NCBI RefSeq assembly: GCF_001983995.1
Contig: NZ_CP019450.1
Span: forward strand, 1,364,001-1,428,000
Source: Halioglobus japonicus
Lineage (GTDB): Bacteria > Pseudomonadota > Gammaproteobacteria > Pseudomonadales > Halieaceae
Direction of reading: 5' to 3'
Length of the DNA: 64,000 bases
Position numbers and translations under genes: made by a program. A model generated the notes under the pieces. The model searched no databases, was not told the DNA's origin, and saw only the letters and a program-made list of their open reading frames with translations. Shown piece after piece: positions 27,358 through 34,839 of this stretch (the stretch's first letter is position 1; each line of letters opens with the position of its first letter).

Positions 27358-27735
27358 TTACCGATTATCTGCATCCAAGTACCTGACGGCCATATAGCGT
27401 GGATGCGAGCCTTCTTTCTTGGCAGACCGACGAACCAAGATCCTGCCGTGCTGCTCGTAGTGCACGAAGAACTGCCGATATCGAATCGGAACTTCCACGC
27501 GCTGGCCGTTATCCAGGTCTACATACATCATCCTAAGCGGCGAAGCTTGCCCATCCTCCACGAAATATGAGTCAGATAGGCAACAGACTGTCCCTTTATA
27601 ATCCGAATAAGAGGCGCGTGATTCGTTCGTAAAAACCCACATAAGCCCAATCAAAAGTAATACGCCAAGCATCGTGAATGGCAGCACGAGAGGATGATTT
27701 TCTCTCCAGAGCACGAATTTTTCGTAAAAACTCAC
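27358..27735 (-). CDS. Cargo cassette: single-pass membrane protein
   Basis: 125 residues: short cytoplasmic start, one membrane segment (LPFTMLGVLLLIGLMWVF), then a beta-rich domain with a CC pair near residue 50 and a basic C-terminus. No family recognised. Site A8 lies 16 bp before its start and A9 8 bp after its stop. Confidence 0.68.
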   Translation of the reverse strand: MSFYEKFVLWRENHPLVLPFTMLGVLLLIGLMWVFTNESRASYSDYKGTVCCLSDSYFVEDGQASPLRMMYVDLDNGQRVEVPIRYRQFFVHYEQHGRILVRRSAKKEGSHPRYMAVRYLDADNR

Positions 27736-27750
27736 TTAATTAGGTCTAGT

Positions 27751-27776
27751 AGACAACTGTGGGGCCAATAGCTGAC
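27751..27776 (-). repeat. Cassette site A8
   Basis: Coding-strand halves GTCAGCTATTGGC and CCCACAGTTGTCT. The GGCCCC core is intact and the outer bases diverged. Confidence 0.75.
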
Positions 27777-27792
27777 CCTAATCTAAGGGGCA

Positions 27793-28122
27793 CTATTTGA
27801 TACATTGGACTTCAACTTTGTTGATAATACAGTTTTTGGAGCCCTTCTCTTTGTAAAAATCATCGCCCTCGCTAATTTGGTCGGGCTTCAGGAGCAAGTC
27901 ATGGCTTTCTAACTTTTTGGTAGTGCCAGATTCGCCATACTCTTTGATTAATAGCAGCGGCATCCCATGATTTTTGCCCTCCCAACTCATAATCCACACT
28001 TTACCTTCAGCTTGAAAGTCGAGCGGTGACGCACGATCTGCGTTAGCCAAAAAGGCGACAATTGCCACAAATGGCACTAGGAAAAAGAATATCTTCGGAT
28101 TTTTGATGGATAAGGAGTTCAC
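27793..28122 (-). CDS. Cargo cassette: exported or anchored small protein
   Basis: 109 residues. A hydrophobic N-terminal segment (IFFFLVPFVAIVAFLANA) could be a signal anchor, followed by a soluble domain with two C-terminal cysteines (NCIINKVEVQC) spaced for a disulfide. No family recognised. Stop 17 bp before site A8. Confidence 0.68.
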   Translation of the reverse strand: MNSLSIKNPKIFFFLVPFVAIVAFLANADRASPLDFQAEGKVWIMSWEGKNHGMPLLLIKEYGESGTTKKLESHDLLLKPDQISEGDDFYKEKGSKNCIINKVEVQCIK

Positions 28123-28188
28123 AGTAACTTCGAGAGCAAAGGTGTATGGGCTGAGTCTGTTTCCTCAGGAATTAGCTCAAATCTTGAA

Positions 28189-28214
28189 CGGCAGCTCTGG
28201 GGCCAAGAGCTGAC
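28189..28214 (-). repeat. Cassette site A7
   Basis: Coding-strand halves GTCAGCTCTTGGC and CCCAGAGCTGCCG. Confidence 0.82.
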
Positions 28215-28242
28215 GTTTGTCTCAGCCGATCAAAATAGCGCA

Positions 28243-28482
28243 TTACGCCGACTTATCACTGACGAAAATTTGATTTCGCCCGTACCCTTTCTTGAGCAGC
28301 CAGAACATCGTCAAATAAAACCCGACGAATGTAAGAAGTATTTCCACCCAACTATATAGCTCGGATATCTCTAGTGAATGCGGAATTGCTCGCAAGTAGA
28401 ACATGGGAAGTAGGAGCACAAAACTCACGAGTGTCCACCTCCATGTTATTGCCCAACATAGTTCAAGAACTGTGCGACTCAA
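28243..28482 (-). CDS. Cargo: small two-pass membrane protein
   Basis: 79 residues from a TTG start, with two hydrophobic segments (TLVSFVLLLPMFYL and WVEILLTFVGFYLTMFWLL). No family recognised. It shares one site-to-site interval with the next gene upstream and no recognisable site separates them. The start is uncertain. Confidence 0.55.
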   Translation of the reverse strand: MSRTVLELCWAITWRWTLVSFVLLLPMFYLRAIPHSLEISELYSWVEILLTFVGFYLTMFWLLKKGYGRNQIFVSDKSA

Positions 28483-28543
28483 TTAAGATCTCCCTTGGGG
28501 GCGTTAGGCGCCTCTACGCTGCGCACTCAAGCTGCAAAAATCC

Positions 28544-28909
28544 TCAAAAAGGATCGACCGACTTAGGGTAGTCTGCAAGTGTATACTCCTTGCCACAATG
28601 CTTACATGAGGAAGTGATGTTGAGCTTGTAATTCACTAGATAGCTCGATGCATTTATGAACTTAGGTAAAAAGTAGTATAGAAACACTAAAACCATCAGT
28701 CCGCCGGGTAGCACTCTCCGACCAAACAAGCCTCTGTCATTTATACTTCCATCAACAAAACTAGAAACAAGTGTCGCTGAAGCCACCCAAGCTGCTAGCC
28801 CCGCTATACTCAAGAAAAACCCCAGTAAAACACAAAGTCCTAGTGAATCTAGGAGGCTAGCTCTATAGCGAATTTCGGGAGCTAAAAATCTACCGCAGCA
28901 CTTCTTCAT
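28544..28909 (-). CDS. Cargo: two-pass membrane protein with C-terminal zinc-type CxxC
   Basis: 121 residues with two membrane segments (LCVLLGFFLSIAGLAAWVA and GGLMVLVFLYYFLPKFI) and a soluble end carrying CKHCGKEY, half of a zinc ribbon; CC near residue 4 may supply the other ligands. No family recognised. It starts 67 bp after site A6. Confidence 0.65.
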   Translation of the reverse strand: MKKCCGRFLAPEIRYRASLLDSLGLCVLLGFFLSIAGLAAWVASATLVSSFVDGSINDRGLFGRRVLPGGLMVLVFLYYFLPKFINASSYLVNYKLNITSSCKHCGKEYTLADYPKSVDPF

Positions 28910-28975
28910 GCCGATTTTCTATAGCCAAGTGAATGTGCTTACTAAATGTAGATGGGAAATTCATATCAACTAGAG

Positions 28976-29001
28976 GGGCAGCTAAGGGGCCAAGAGCGGG
29001 C
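28976..29001 (-). repeat. Cassette site A6
   Basis: Coding-strand halves GCCCGCTCTTGGC and CCCTTAGCTGCCC. It begins 8 bp after the stop of the preceding gene. Confidence 0.82.
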
Positions 29002-29008
29002 ATTAGAA

Positions 29009-29323
29009 TTACGCCATTTCCAACAGATCAATACCGGTCAATGCTCTCAAGAGTAGGGCTAACAGCAAAGGAACACTAACTATAAGAACGAATTTTCCAA
29101 TCGCAAACCAGCACTTCTTCGCATGTATCCTCCCTTCTGGCTTCAGCCAACCGAATAAGACTAACCCATTGAATGGATTGAAGCCTGTACGCCAGCTCCA
29201 TGGATCAATATCGTCTTTGTAATGCTTAGTGAGAGCAACCATGTGATAGAAGACCAGGCACCATTGAAAAAGACCATAGGCGATGATGCAAAACAAGAGA
29301 ACGTCAACGACAGCAGAAATCAT
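29009..29323 (-). CDS. Cargo cassette: two-pass membrane protein
   Basis: 104 residues. A membrane segment at the start (VDVLLFCIIAYGLFQWCLVFY) and one near the end (FVLIVSVPLLLALLL) flank a polar loop. No family recognised. Sites A5 and A6 bracket it (29 bp before, 8 bp after). Confidence 0.66.
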   Translation of the reverse strand: MISAVVDVLLFCIIAYGLFQWCLVFYHMVALTKHYKDDIDPWSWRTGFNPFNGLVLFGWLKPEGRIHAKKCWFAIGKFVLIVSVPLLLALLLRALTGIDLLEMA

Positions 29324-29351
29324 GAATTCCAGAAGGTTAGTCTATTGCCGA

Positions 29352-29377
29352 GGGCAGCTTTGGGGCCAGGAGCTGCC
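29352..29377 (-). repeat. Cassette site A5
   Basis: Coding-strand halves GGCAGCTCCTGGC and CCCAAAGCTGCCC; close to a perfect dyad. Confidence 0.85.
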
Positions 29378-29379
29378 GC

Positions 29380-30024
29380 TCACCCGTCGTACGACAATAC
29401 TAGCTTGGATGTTAAATGCTCAGTCCACTCATACAACTCGCCCATTGTTTCCCACTTATCGTTAATTGCTAGTTTCACAAGAGACTCATGACTACCTGTG
29501 GAGAGTATCAGTGCGTTCAATTCGGCTCGCATCGATTCCGGTGTGGTTGCTCGGTATGTAATTGTTATCTTCTCATTTGCCAAATCAACGCCACGAAGAT
29601 ACCGAGAATATTTGGAAAGATACTCATGAGTCGAAAGTGTATGGAGAATCGCTTCTGAGAGTTCAGTGTAAGCGGCTTCTCCGAATCTCAACTTGAAGAA
29701 TGCATCCTTGCTCCAAGGCGCATCACAACACATAAGCGAGCTGTTCTCCTGATACCAACTAATTTTTTCAGAATCTAAACCCGACTGTGTAGAGAAGCGC
29801 GATATGAGCCTAGCGCCTGCTTTCAATGGGCTGCCAACGTAACCAACCCTATAGGTTCCTCCACCGCCTTCCCAGTAATACGCCCAGCTTTGAAGGGACA
29901 GGTCAAAATCATCTGTGTTCACCTCATCCACTTTGACGTGGAGGTAATCATCAGAGGCCTGGTCTCCACACGATAGAAGCAAAAACGAAGTAAGAACCAT
30001 GACGACCGGATACAAATTATTCAA
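29380..30024 (-). CDS. Cargo cassette: lipoprotein
   Basis: 214 residues with a lipoprotein signal peptide; lipobox LLSC puts the acylated Cys at residue 19. The mature part is polar, with a CC pair near residue 98. No family recognised. The stop is 2 bp from site A5. Confidence 0.7.
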   Translation of the reverse strand: MNNLYPVVMVLTSFLLLSCGDQASDDYLHVKVDEVNTDDFDLSLQSWAYYWEGGGGTYRVGYVGSPLKAGARLISRFSTQSGLDSEKISWYQENSSLMCCDAPWSKDAFFKLRFGEAAYTELSEAILHTLSTHEYLSKYSRYLRGVDLANEKITITYRATTPESMRAELNALILSTGSHESLVKLAINDKWETMGELYEWTEHLTSKLVLSYDG

Positions 30025-30090
30025 TAGCTCAGTCCAAAGCGTCTAAGTACGTTGCGTTTCGTTCTCGGGCGTCATTCAAAATCATCGGAA

Positions 30091-30116
30091 TACGGGTATG
30101 GGGCCAAAAGCGGACT
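30091..30116 (-). repeat. Cassette site A4
   Basis: Coding-strand halves AGTCCGCTTTTGG and CCCCATACCCGTA; second half diverged. Confidence 0.78.
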
Positions 30117-30120
30117 ACTG

Positions 30121-30441
30121 TCATTGCCGTTGATCGTAATCATCAATCTGCTTGATTCCTAATTTCTCAAACCCTAGCTCCCGTATGGAGGTGATCGTAG
30201 ATACTACAATTTGGTGAGGAGCGGCATAGCCATGGATTAGCATCACAGGTGGCCGAGTTCGTAGTGGCTCAGATTCAGCCCATTCTTCAACAGACCTATA
30301 GTTCTGGTCAGAGCTATAGTCCCCAGCATCAGAGATATACAGGAAGTGCCCTCCTGCATTGGCCCACTCTGGACTTTCAAGAGCTACGTATTTCAAGGCA
30401 AGTTTCAAGCGAGGGTCGTTGCAGGCAGGCATGATTTTCAC
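30121..30441 (-). CDS. Cargo cassette: soluble protein resembling an ExbD/TolR C-terminal domain
   Basis: 106 residues, no signal or membrane segment. The end (PPVMLIHGYAAPHQIVVSTI, then IRELGFEKLGIKQID) has the spacing of ExbD/TolR periplasmic domains. This is resemblance by eye only. The stop is 4 bp from site A4. Confidence 0.6.
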   Translation of the reverse strand: MKIMPACNDPRLKLALKYVALESPEWANAGGHFLYISDAGDYSSDQNYRSVEEWAESEPLRTRPPVMLIHGYAAPHQIVVSTITSIRELGFEKLGIKQIDDYDQRQ

Positions 30442-30476
30442 TGGGTTCGATTGATGACAAATGCGGGCAGCACCAT

Positions 30477-30502
30477 GTCGGCTTTGGGGCCAAAAGCGGA
30501 CG
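30477..30502 (-). repeat. Cassette site A3
   Basis: Coding-strand halves CGTCCGCTTTTGG and CCCCAAAGCCGAC; near consensus. Confidence 0.85.
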
Positions 30503-30503
30503 T

Positions 30504-30854
30504 CTACTCTTTGTGTTGGCGAGCCTTTCGAACACGCTCACCAGGAGTAACATTCTCGGGATCATCAAAGTCGAATGATTCAGGACTATCTAATGGACCC
30601 CCTCGTAAAAGCGAGATAGCGCCCACGCAAATAGCGAGCAAAAATGTCCATCCAAGCCGGGCAACGTCGACTTCTTCGCGAGCGACGGCCACCTGCTGCC
30701 CATATACAAAAGTCACTAAAACAATACCAACAGCAAATCCTGCTACCGCACCCCTTAGCATTCTTTCACGCCAAGGCATTTCAATAGCGTTGAACTTGTG
30801 TCGAAAATAGGACGCAATTATGACGAGCGCGGCGATAAAGACGTATTTACCCAT
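30504..30854 (-). CDS. Cargo cassette: membrane protein
   Basis: 116 residues with about three membrane segments (YVFIAALVIIASYF, GAVAGFAVGIVLVTFVYG, FLLAICVGAISLL) and an acidic then basic tail. No family recognised. The stop is 1 bp from site A3. Confidence 0.68.
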   Translation of the reverse strand: MGKYVFIAALVIIASYFRHKFNAIEMPWRERMLRGAVAGFAVGIVLVTFVYGQQVAVAREEVDVARLGWTFLLAICVGAISLLRGGPLDSPESFDFDDPENVTPGERVRKARQHKE

Positions 30855-30879
30855 TAGAAGTTGACCATATCTTACCCGA

Positions 30880-30905
30880 GGCGGCTATGGGGCCAAGAGC
30901 TGTCA
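30880..30905 (-). repeat. Cassette site A2
   Basis: Coding-strand halves TGACAGCTCTTGG and CCCCATAGCCGCC. It directly abuts the stop codon of the first cargo gene. Confidence 0.82.
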
Positions 30906-31289
30906 TCAATCCTGCTCTGGTCGTACAACACCGAACAAACCCAGAATCGACAGGTAAAGGTGGATTGCACCCAACATTAATACTGTAAACACGATTCCTA
31001 CCCAAGGTGCCTCCATTGAGTTCTGTGTCCATATCCACCGAGTGAGTCCAATTGTGAACACTGCCAATAAGACGTATCCAGCTTTGCCAAAGACATTTTT
31101 TGCGGCTGTGTATTCATGCAGAACCTTGGTAGTTGCGATGTAGAAGGCAATCGCTAAGGTCAGCCCAGTTATTGGAATGCTCAAATATATTTCTGTTGGC
31201 GCGAATCGATATCCAAACATGGGTATGAACAGAGTGAGCATGACGTGCCATGCGTCATTCATAACTGGCGGAACCGATAGACTATCCAT
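30906..31289 (-). CDS. Cargo cassette, first in array: four-pass membrane protein
   Basis: 127 residues from ATG 31289, with about four hydrophobic segments (VMLTLFIPMFGYRF, PITGLTLAIAFYIATT, AGYVLLAVFTIGLT, GIVFTVLMLGAIHLYLSILGL). No family recognised. The same frame is open upstream through site A1 to an ATG at 31376 in the transposase tail; see the leader ORF finding. Confidence 0.68.
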   Translation of the reverse strand: MDSLSVPPVMNDAWHVMLTLFIPMFGYRFAPTEIYLSIPITGLTLAIAFYIATTKVLHEYTAAKNVFGKAGYVLLAVFTIGLTRWIWTQNSMEAPWVGIVFTVLMLGAIHLYLSILGLFGVVRPEQD

Positions 31290-31332
31290 GATATGTACAG
31301 CGCAATTTCGAGTTTCCTTGGCTAGTGCGAGC

Positions 31333-31358
31333 GGCAGCTTTGTGGACGAAAGCGGACA
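31333..31358 (-). repeat. Cassette site A1 (first site, behind the transposase)
   Basis: Coding-strand halves TGTCCGCTTTCGT and CCACAAAGCTGCC. Identical to copy B up to its last few bases, then the two copies differ completely. Confidence 0.85.
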
Positions 31359-31385
31359 TTGACATGATACTCCCATTCTTGTTGG

Positions 31386-33203
31386 TCATGGCAATAAAAT
31401 CTTGCGCAGATCAACCGGCCCATCAGCCAATCCAATTTTCATCGCTGGTGTTTCCCTCTTCTTATTATTGTTGATCGGGGAGTAGTTGAAGTAGGTTCGC
31501 AGAATTTCCAGCAACTGTACTGGTCGATAGGGATTATATGGAGACTTCCCATACCACTTTCTACCTGCACCTGCTGGGGATGAAATTGGTCGTTCCAGCA
31601 TTGATGATCGTCTTCTTGCAAACTGCATGAAGTTGTCCACCTTGAGCATCGAACAATGCGCGGCGACTCTAGCTTTCTCGTGTATGTCTTCATCCTCCAT
31701 TGACGTCATGTGAGAAAACCTTTTCTGCACCTCTCCCCGGGTAGGCACTGGATAAAGCGCCCATCGATCCTTCCACTTTCCTTCTCCTCGAAGGTGGGCG
31801 TTCATCGTCTGTTCCACAAGATACCAAGTGGCCTCGAGCTCAGTTACTCGGCCAAGCTGCCTCTGAGCTGATCTTATTGCACGACGGCCAATTCGTGTCG
31901 CTTCTTCCCTCTCATCTCTAGTGGCGCCATCTTTAATTGCCACATAGAAGAGATCACTGTCCCCATTTCGTACCATATCGCCAAAGGAAGACATGTAGGC
32001 GGCTCGTATCCCAGACTCCTGTTCAGTAAAGAAGTGGACCTTTTCAGACTCACTCAGCAGAGAGCGAATGATCTGAAAGTGTGCGTACAGGACATAGTCT
32101 TCCCTGAACTGCATGCCTTTGCGGGGCAGCATGCTCTCAAGTGACAACTGATCACTTGGGAGTTCGACATCGTCCCTCTGATCAGCATCTTCATATCTTG
32201 CCCGTAACCTTTGCAGGGCGTCCGGAGAATATGCCTCAAGAGGTGACCGAGCGTTTGTATCATGTGATTGATAGTCATCATCCAGCCAATATTGAGAATA
32301 TCTACGCAATGCCATTGTGTAGTCTTGATCACCCCGCTTCCATGACTCGATATGAATAAAGTCTCGATCAGCGCGGGGGTCATAGGATAGATGGATTGGG
32401 AAGACGTAACCGCTACTACAGTCGGCACTAATCGTTGAACGAAATGCTATGTTACGTTTGTCTTTTCGCTTGTCCCAGTTGATCAAATAGGCTTGTCGAT
32501 CAGTACAAAGAAATAGTTCCTCATGGCGACCAGATCGTTGCTTGAAATTGGCTTCCCGTTCTCTGTTAAAGCGAAGGCAGGCTTTGTACGCCCGCTCCAT
32601 ATTGTGATAAATGACGGGAGGGGATAATTCTGTAGTCTCTTGAATGCGATTAATCTCAAGACCATTCAATAGGTGGAGAATTGATTCCACATATTTGTGG
32701 GATTTCCGCCCATGAGTTGCAGGGTAGCGGGCTCGCTGCACAACGAAAGTTTTGCCACAGCCTTTGCACTTCCATCGCTGAGAGCCTGTTTCTGTACGGC
32801 CCCGCTTTACATACGCACCAGTGCTGCCATTCAAGCCGACCTTAGAGATATTGTTGCTGCACTCAATATTTGGGCAGTAGTGATTGTCAGGCGACCATGA
32901 TAGTGAATGTATAGTTTCGACAATTGCCTGATTGTTTTTTAGGGGAATAGATTCATTGCAGGATTTGCAGATAATGACCCTTGCCGACTTTGCTGAACCT
33001 GCTCCGGTTAGCTCGAAATTCTCACGAACCGGGCGTTTGCTCCCACTTACGCGATAGTTAGGATCAGATCTTGAGTTTTCTGCTGGTACACCAAAGTTCT
33101 TGCACCTGGGATTCTTGCAGGAGTTTACCTGTATGCCATCGTATTCAGGCGGGATTCTGTCCCTTTTCTGATCAGATTTGTGATCGGGCATTAAAAAACT
33201 CAC
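31386..33203 (-). CDS. Transposase of copy A (unrecognised family, zinc-ribbon N-terminus)
   Basis: 605 codons from GTG 33203; the ATG at 33191 (codon 5) is an alternative. Cysteine pairs CKNPRC near 29 and CKSC near 80 and an InsA-like ribbon (CPNIEC near 109, CKGC near 145) precede a helix-turn-helix-like stretch (GLEINRIQETTELSPPVIYHN near 178). The core has AFRSTISADCSSGYVFPIHL near 250 and HFFTEQESGIRAAYMSSF near 389, with ELEATWYLVEQTMN near 455. This is the layout of an RNase-H-fold transposase, but the catalytic triad is not securely assigned. Differs from copy B at residues 247, 448 and 581. Confidence 0.8.
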   Translation of the reverse strand: MSFLMPDHKSDQKRDRIPPEYDGIQVNSCKNPRCKNFGVPAENSRSDPNYRVSGSKRPVRENFELTGAGSAKSARVIICKSCNESIPLKNNQAIVETIHSLSWSPDNHYCPNIECSNNISKVGLNGSTGAYVKRGRTETGSQRWKCKGCGKTFVVQRARYPATHGRKSHKYVESILHLLNGLEINRIQETTELSPPVIYHNMERAYKACLRFNREREANFKQRSGRHEELFLCTDRQAYLINWDKRKDKRNIAFRSTISADCSSGYVFPIHLSYDPRADRDFIHIESWKRGDQDYTMALRRYSQYWLDDDYQSHDTNARSPLEAYSPDALQRLRARYEDADQRDDVELPSDQLSLESMLPRKGMQFREDYVLYAHFQIIRSLLSESEKVHFFTEQESGIRAAYMSSFGDMVRNGDSDLFYVAIKDGATRDEREEATRIGRRAIRSAQRQLGRVTELEATWYLVEQTMNAHLRGEGKWKDRWALYPVPTRGEVQKRFSHMTSMEDEDIHEKARVAAHCSMLKVDNFMQFARRRSSMLERPISSPAGAGRKWYGKSPYNPYRPVQLLEILRTYFNYSPINNNKKRETPAMKIGLADGPVDLRKILLP

Positions 33204-33238
33204 TCCTGATAGGATTGCTTCCCTATAGGAGTGAGTTT
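33193..33238 (-). terminator. Terminator-like hairpin before and overlapping the transposase start (copy A)
   Basis: Coding-strand arms AACTCACTCCTATAGG and CCTATCAGGAGTGAGTT, with T6 after the stem. The stem hides both the AGGAG ribosome site and the GTG start. It can end rpsT transcripts that enter the element. Confidence 0.8.
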
Positions 33239-33255
33239 AGGTACACATTTCTGCT

Positions 33256-33279
33256 ATATCCAGAAATATTTAATGCCTA
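33256..33279 (-). repeat. Terminal inverted repeat, transposase end of copy A
   Basis: Reads TAGGCATTAAATATTTCTGG inwards on the minus strand. Confidence 0.92.
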
Positions 33280-33290
33280 GGCCCAAGGGC
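33280..33290. repeat. 11-bp target duplication, right of copy A
   Basis: GGCCCAAGGGC, identical to 24019-24029, followed by the other half of the rpsT terminator (CGGC and T6). Confidence 0.92.
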
Positions 33291-33314
33291 CGGCTTTTTT
33301 GTAACTCGCAAGAA

Positions 33315-33581
33315 TTACGCAGACAGTGCTTTCACCTGCGCATTCAGACGGCTCTTGTGACGAGCGGCCTTGTTCTTGTGGATAATGCCCTTGTCGGCCA
33401 TGCGGTCGATCACGGGCACAGCCGCGGCGTAAGCAGCCTTGGCCTGGTCAGCGTCGCCAGTGTCGATAGCGGCGATAACCTTCTTGATGTTGGTGCGAAC
33501 CAGCGAGCGCAGGCTGGCGTTGTGGACGCGACGCTTTTCTGCCTGGCGAGCGCGCTTCTTAGCTTGTGGAGAATTGGCCAC
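33315..33581 (-). CDS. rpsT: Small ribosomal subunit protein bS20
   Basis: 88 residues, [18 protein letters not shown] at the start and [18 protein letters not shown] at the end: canonical S20. Its own terminator, 3' at 33280-33300, is split by copy A; the element's hairpin lies about 80 bp further on. Confidence 0.97.
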   Translation of the reverse strand: MANSPQAKKRARQAEKRRVHNASLRSLVRTNIKKVIAAIDTGDADQAKAAYAAAVPVIDRMADKGIIHKNKAARHKSRLNAQVKALSA

Positions 33582-33653
33582 TTTGATGTCCTCTGGGGGT
33601 CAAAATTCAAGAGGCGCGATTATTCACATTAGGGTGGCGCTTGTCAACCGGAT

Positions 33654-34091
33654 TCAGCCCCCCCGGAAATAATGCCAAGTACTCATCAACCAGACGAATA
33701 AAAACAGGCTCAAGGTCACAAAAACAGCGGCGGAGCCGAGGTCCTTGGCCTGGCCCGACAGTGGATCGTGTTCGGGGCCTATGCGATCGACAATCGACTC
33801 GATGGCCGTGTTGATGACCTCGGCCAGAATGACCAGGCCACAGGTGATAATGAGGGCGATCTGGTGGGCGATGTTCTGGCCCAGGACAAAAGCCAGGGGG
33901 ATGAATGCGAGCGCCAGAGAGGCCTCGATACGGAAGGCCTCCTCGTTCAGCCAGGCGGCTTTAAAGCCCCGCCAGGAGTAGCGAGTGGCCGCTATCAGCC
34001 GCGCAAAGCCCTTGCGCCCGGGCTTGGACATCATACCGTCAGTGCTTTTCTCGGAGCCGTTGGCAGGTTGCTGGGGTGGCTGCTGTGTCAT
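33654..34091 (-). CDS. dgkA: Diacylglycerol kinase
   Basis: 145 residues. Membrane enzyme recycling diacylglycerol to phosphatidate. Three membrane helices and the active-site region AEVINTAIESIVDRI followed by KDLGSAAVFV are present. The N-terminus has about 25 extra polar residues compared with E. coli DgkA. Confidence 0.93.
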   Translation of the reverse strand: MTQQPPQQPANGSEKSTDGMMSKPGRKGFARLIAATRYSWRGFKAAWLNEEAFRIEASLALAFIPLAFVLGQNIAHQIALIITCGLVILAEVINTAIESIVDRIGPEHDPLSGQAKDLGSAAVFVTLSLFLFVWLMSTWHYFRGG

Positions 34092-34111
34092 CCGTTCGGT
34101 CCTATGAGTAT

Positions 34112-34127
34112 ACTAATGGCTATTAGT
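34112..34127. promoter_or_regulatory. Dyad in the dgkA/TetR divergent region, candidate operator
   Basis: ACTAAT-ggct-ATTAGT is a perfect 6-bp inverted repeat in the space between dgkA and the divergent TetR gene. GAGTATAC also occurs twice nearby (34107 and 34152). Confidence 0.4.
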
Positions 34128-34194
34128 TGTTATCTGAGCGCCGGACAAGCCGAGTATACATCGCCGCCATGTCAATTGAAGCAGCCCCCCACAA

Positions 34195-34803
34195 GTGCCC
34201 CCCACGACCGCAGAGCGTATTCTGGACGCGGCCGAAGACCTGTTTGCCGAAAAGGGCTATCGGGCCACATCGCTGGGCGACGTGGCGGACCGCGTAGGTA
34301 TCCGGTCGCCCAGTCTGTATAACCATTTCCGCAACAAAGAAGCGCTGTATCAGGCGGTGCTGGAGCGGCTGATTACGGAATTCAGCCAACCCCTGGCCGC
34401 ACTGGAGTCCCAGGAGGTGCCGGACCAGGAGCGGGTCATGCAGTGGTTGGAGATGATTGTTCGCCAGCACCACGCCAACCCCAATCTGGCCCGCCTGCTC
34501 CAGCATGCGGCACTCTCCGGAGGCCCTCACACCAATGAAATCATCGAGCGATTGTTCCGCCCGATGTTTCAGCCCATGGACGCTCGCCCAGACGTCGGCG
34601 ACCAGTTTGGCCAGTTGCACCATCTGGGCCTGCAGCCCTGGGCGGTGATGGGGTTTAACAATCTGGTGATGTCCTATGTCACTATGGCGCCGATGTACCG
34701 GGATTTGCTGGGTCAGGACCCGTTCAGTGAAGCGGCGCTGGACAATCAGTTAACCCTGGTGCGCACCTTGCTGAAAGCTGTATTTGCCTATCGCGATCAC
34801 TAG
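34195..34803 (+). CDS. TetR/AcrR-family regulator
   Basis: 202 residues. Helix-turn-helix AERILDAAEDLFAEKGYRATSLGDVADRVGI and SPSLYNHFRNKEALY are clear. The GTG at 34195 is used. With one more C in the run 34185-34190, an ATG at 34169 would come into frame and give a more natural start, so the true N-terminus may be longer. The effector domain gives no ligand clue. Divergent from dgkA. Confidence 0.88.
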   Translation: MPPTTAERILDAAEDLFAEKGYRATSLGDVADRVGIRSPSLYNHFRNKEALYQAVLERLITEFSQPLAALESQEVPDQERVMQWLEMIVRQHHANPNLARLLQHAALSGGPHTNEIIERLFRPMFQPMDARPDVGDQFGQLHHLGLQPWAVMGFNNLVMSYVTMAPMYRDLLGQDPFSEAALDNQLTLVRTLLKAVFAYRDH

Positions 34804-34839
34804 CGCAGGCACATTCCCCTTATTAAGAGTTGTAGCAAT

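Larger units (their letters stand above)
24030..33279 (-). mobile_element. Transposon copy A: terminator-inserted element with cargo cassette array
   Basis: 9,250 bp bounded by 24-bp inverted repeats beginning TAGGCATTAAAT and by a perfect 11-bp target duplication. The transposase lies at the right end reading inwards (leftward). Behind it are about 13 cargo genes on the same strand, most followed by a 26-bp palindromic site. Cargo is visibly AT-richer than the host. The left end carries an intrinsic terminator. Removing the element and one duplication rebuilds a perfect intrinsic terminator for two convergent genes. I do not recognise the family. Confidence 0.92.

Noticed and set aside
28444..28515. 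attC-like core pair (GCCCAAC and GTTAGGC on the plus strand) between two cargo genes
   Set aside because: The inner arms pair poorly, the sequence overlaps the start of a cargo gene, no plus-strand gene precedes it and no integron integrase is present. A chance match is more likely than a real attC.
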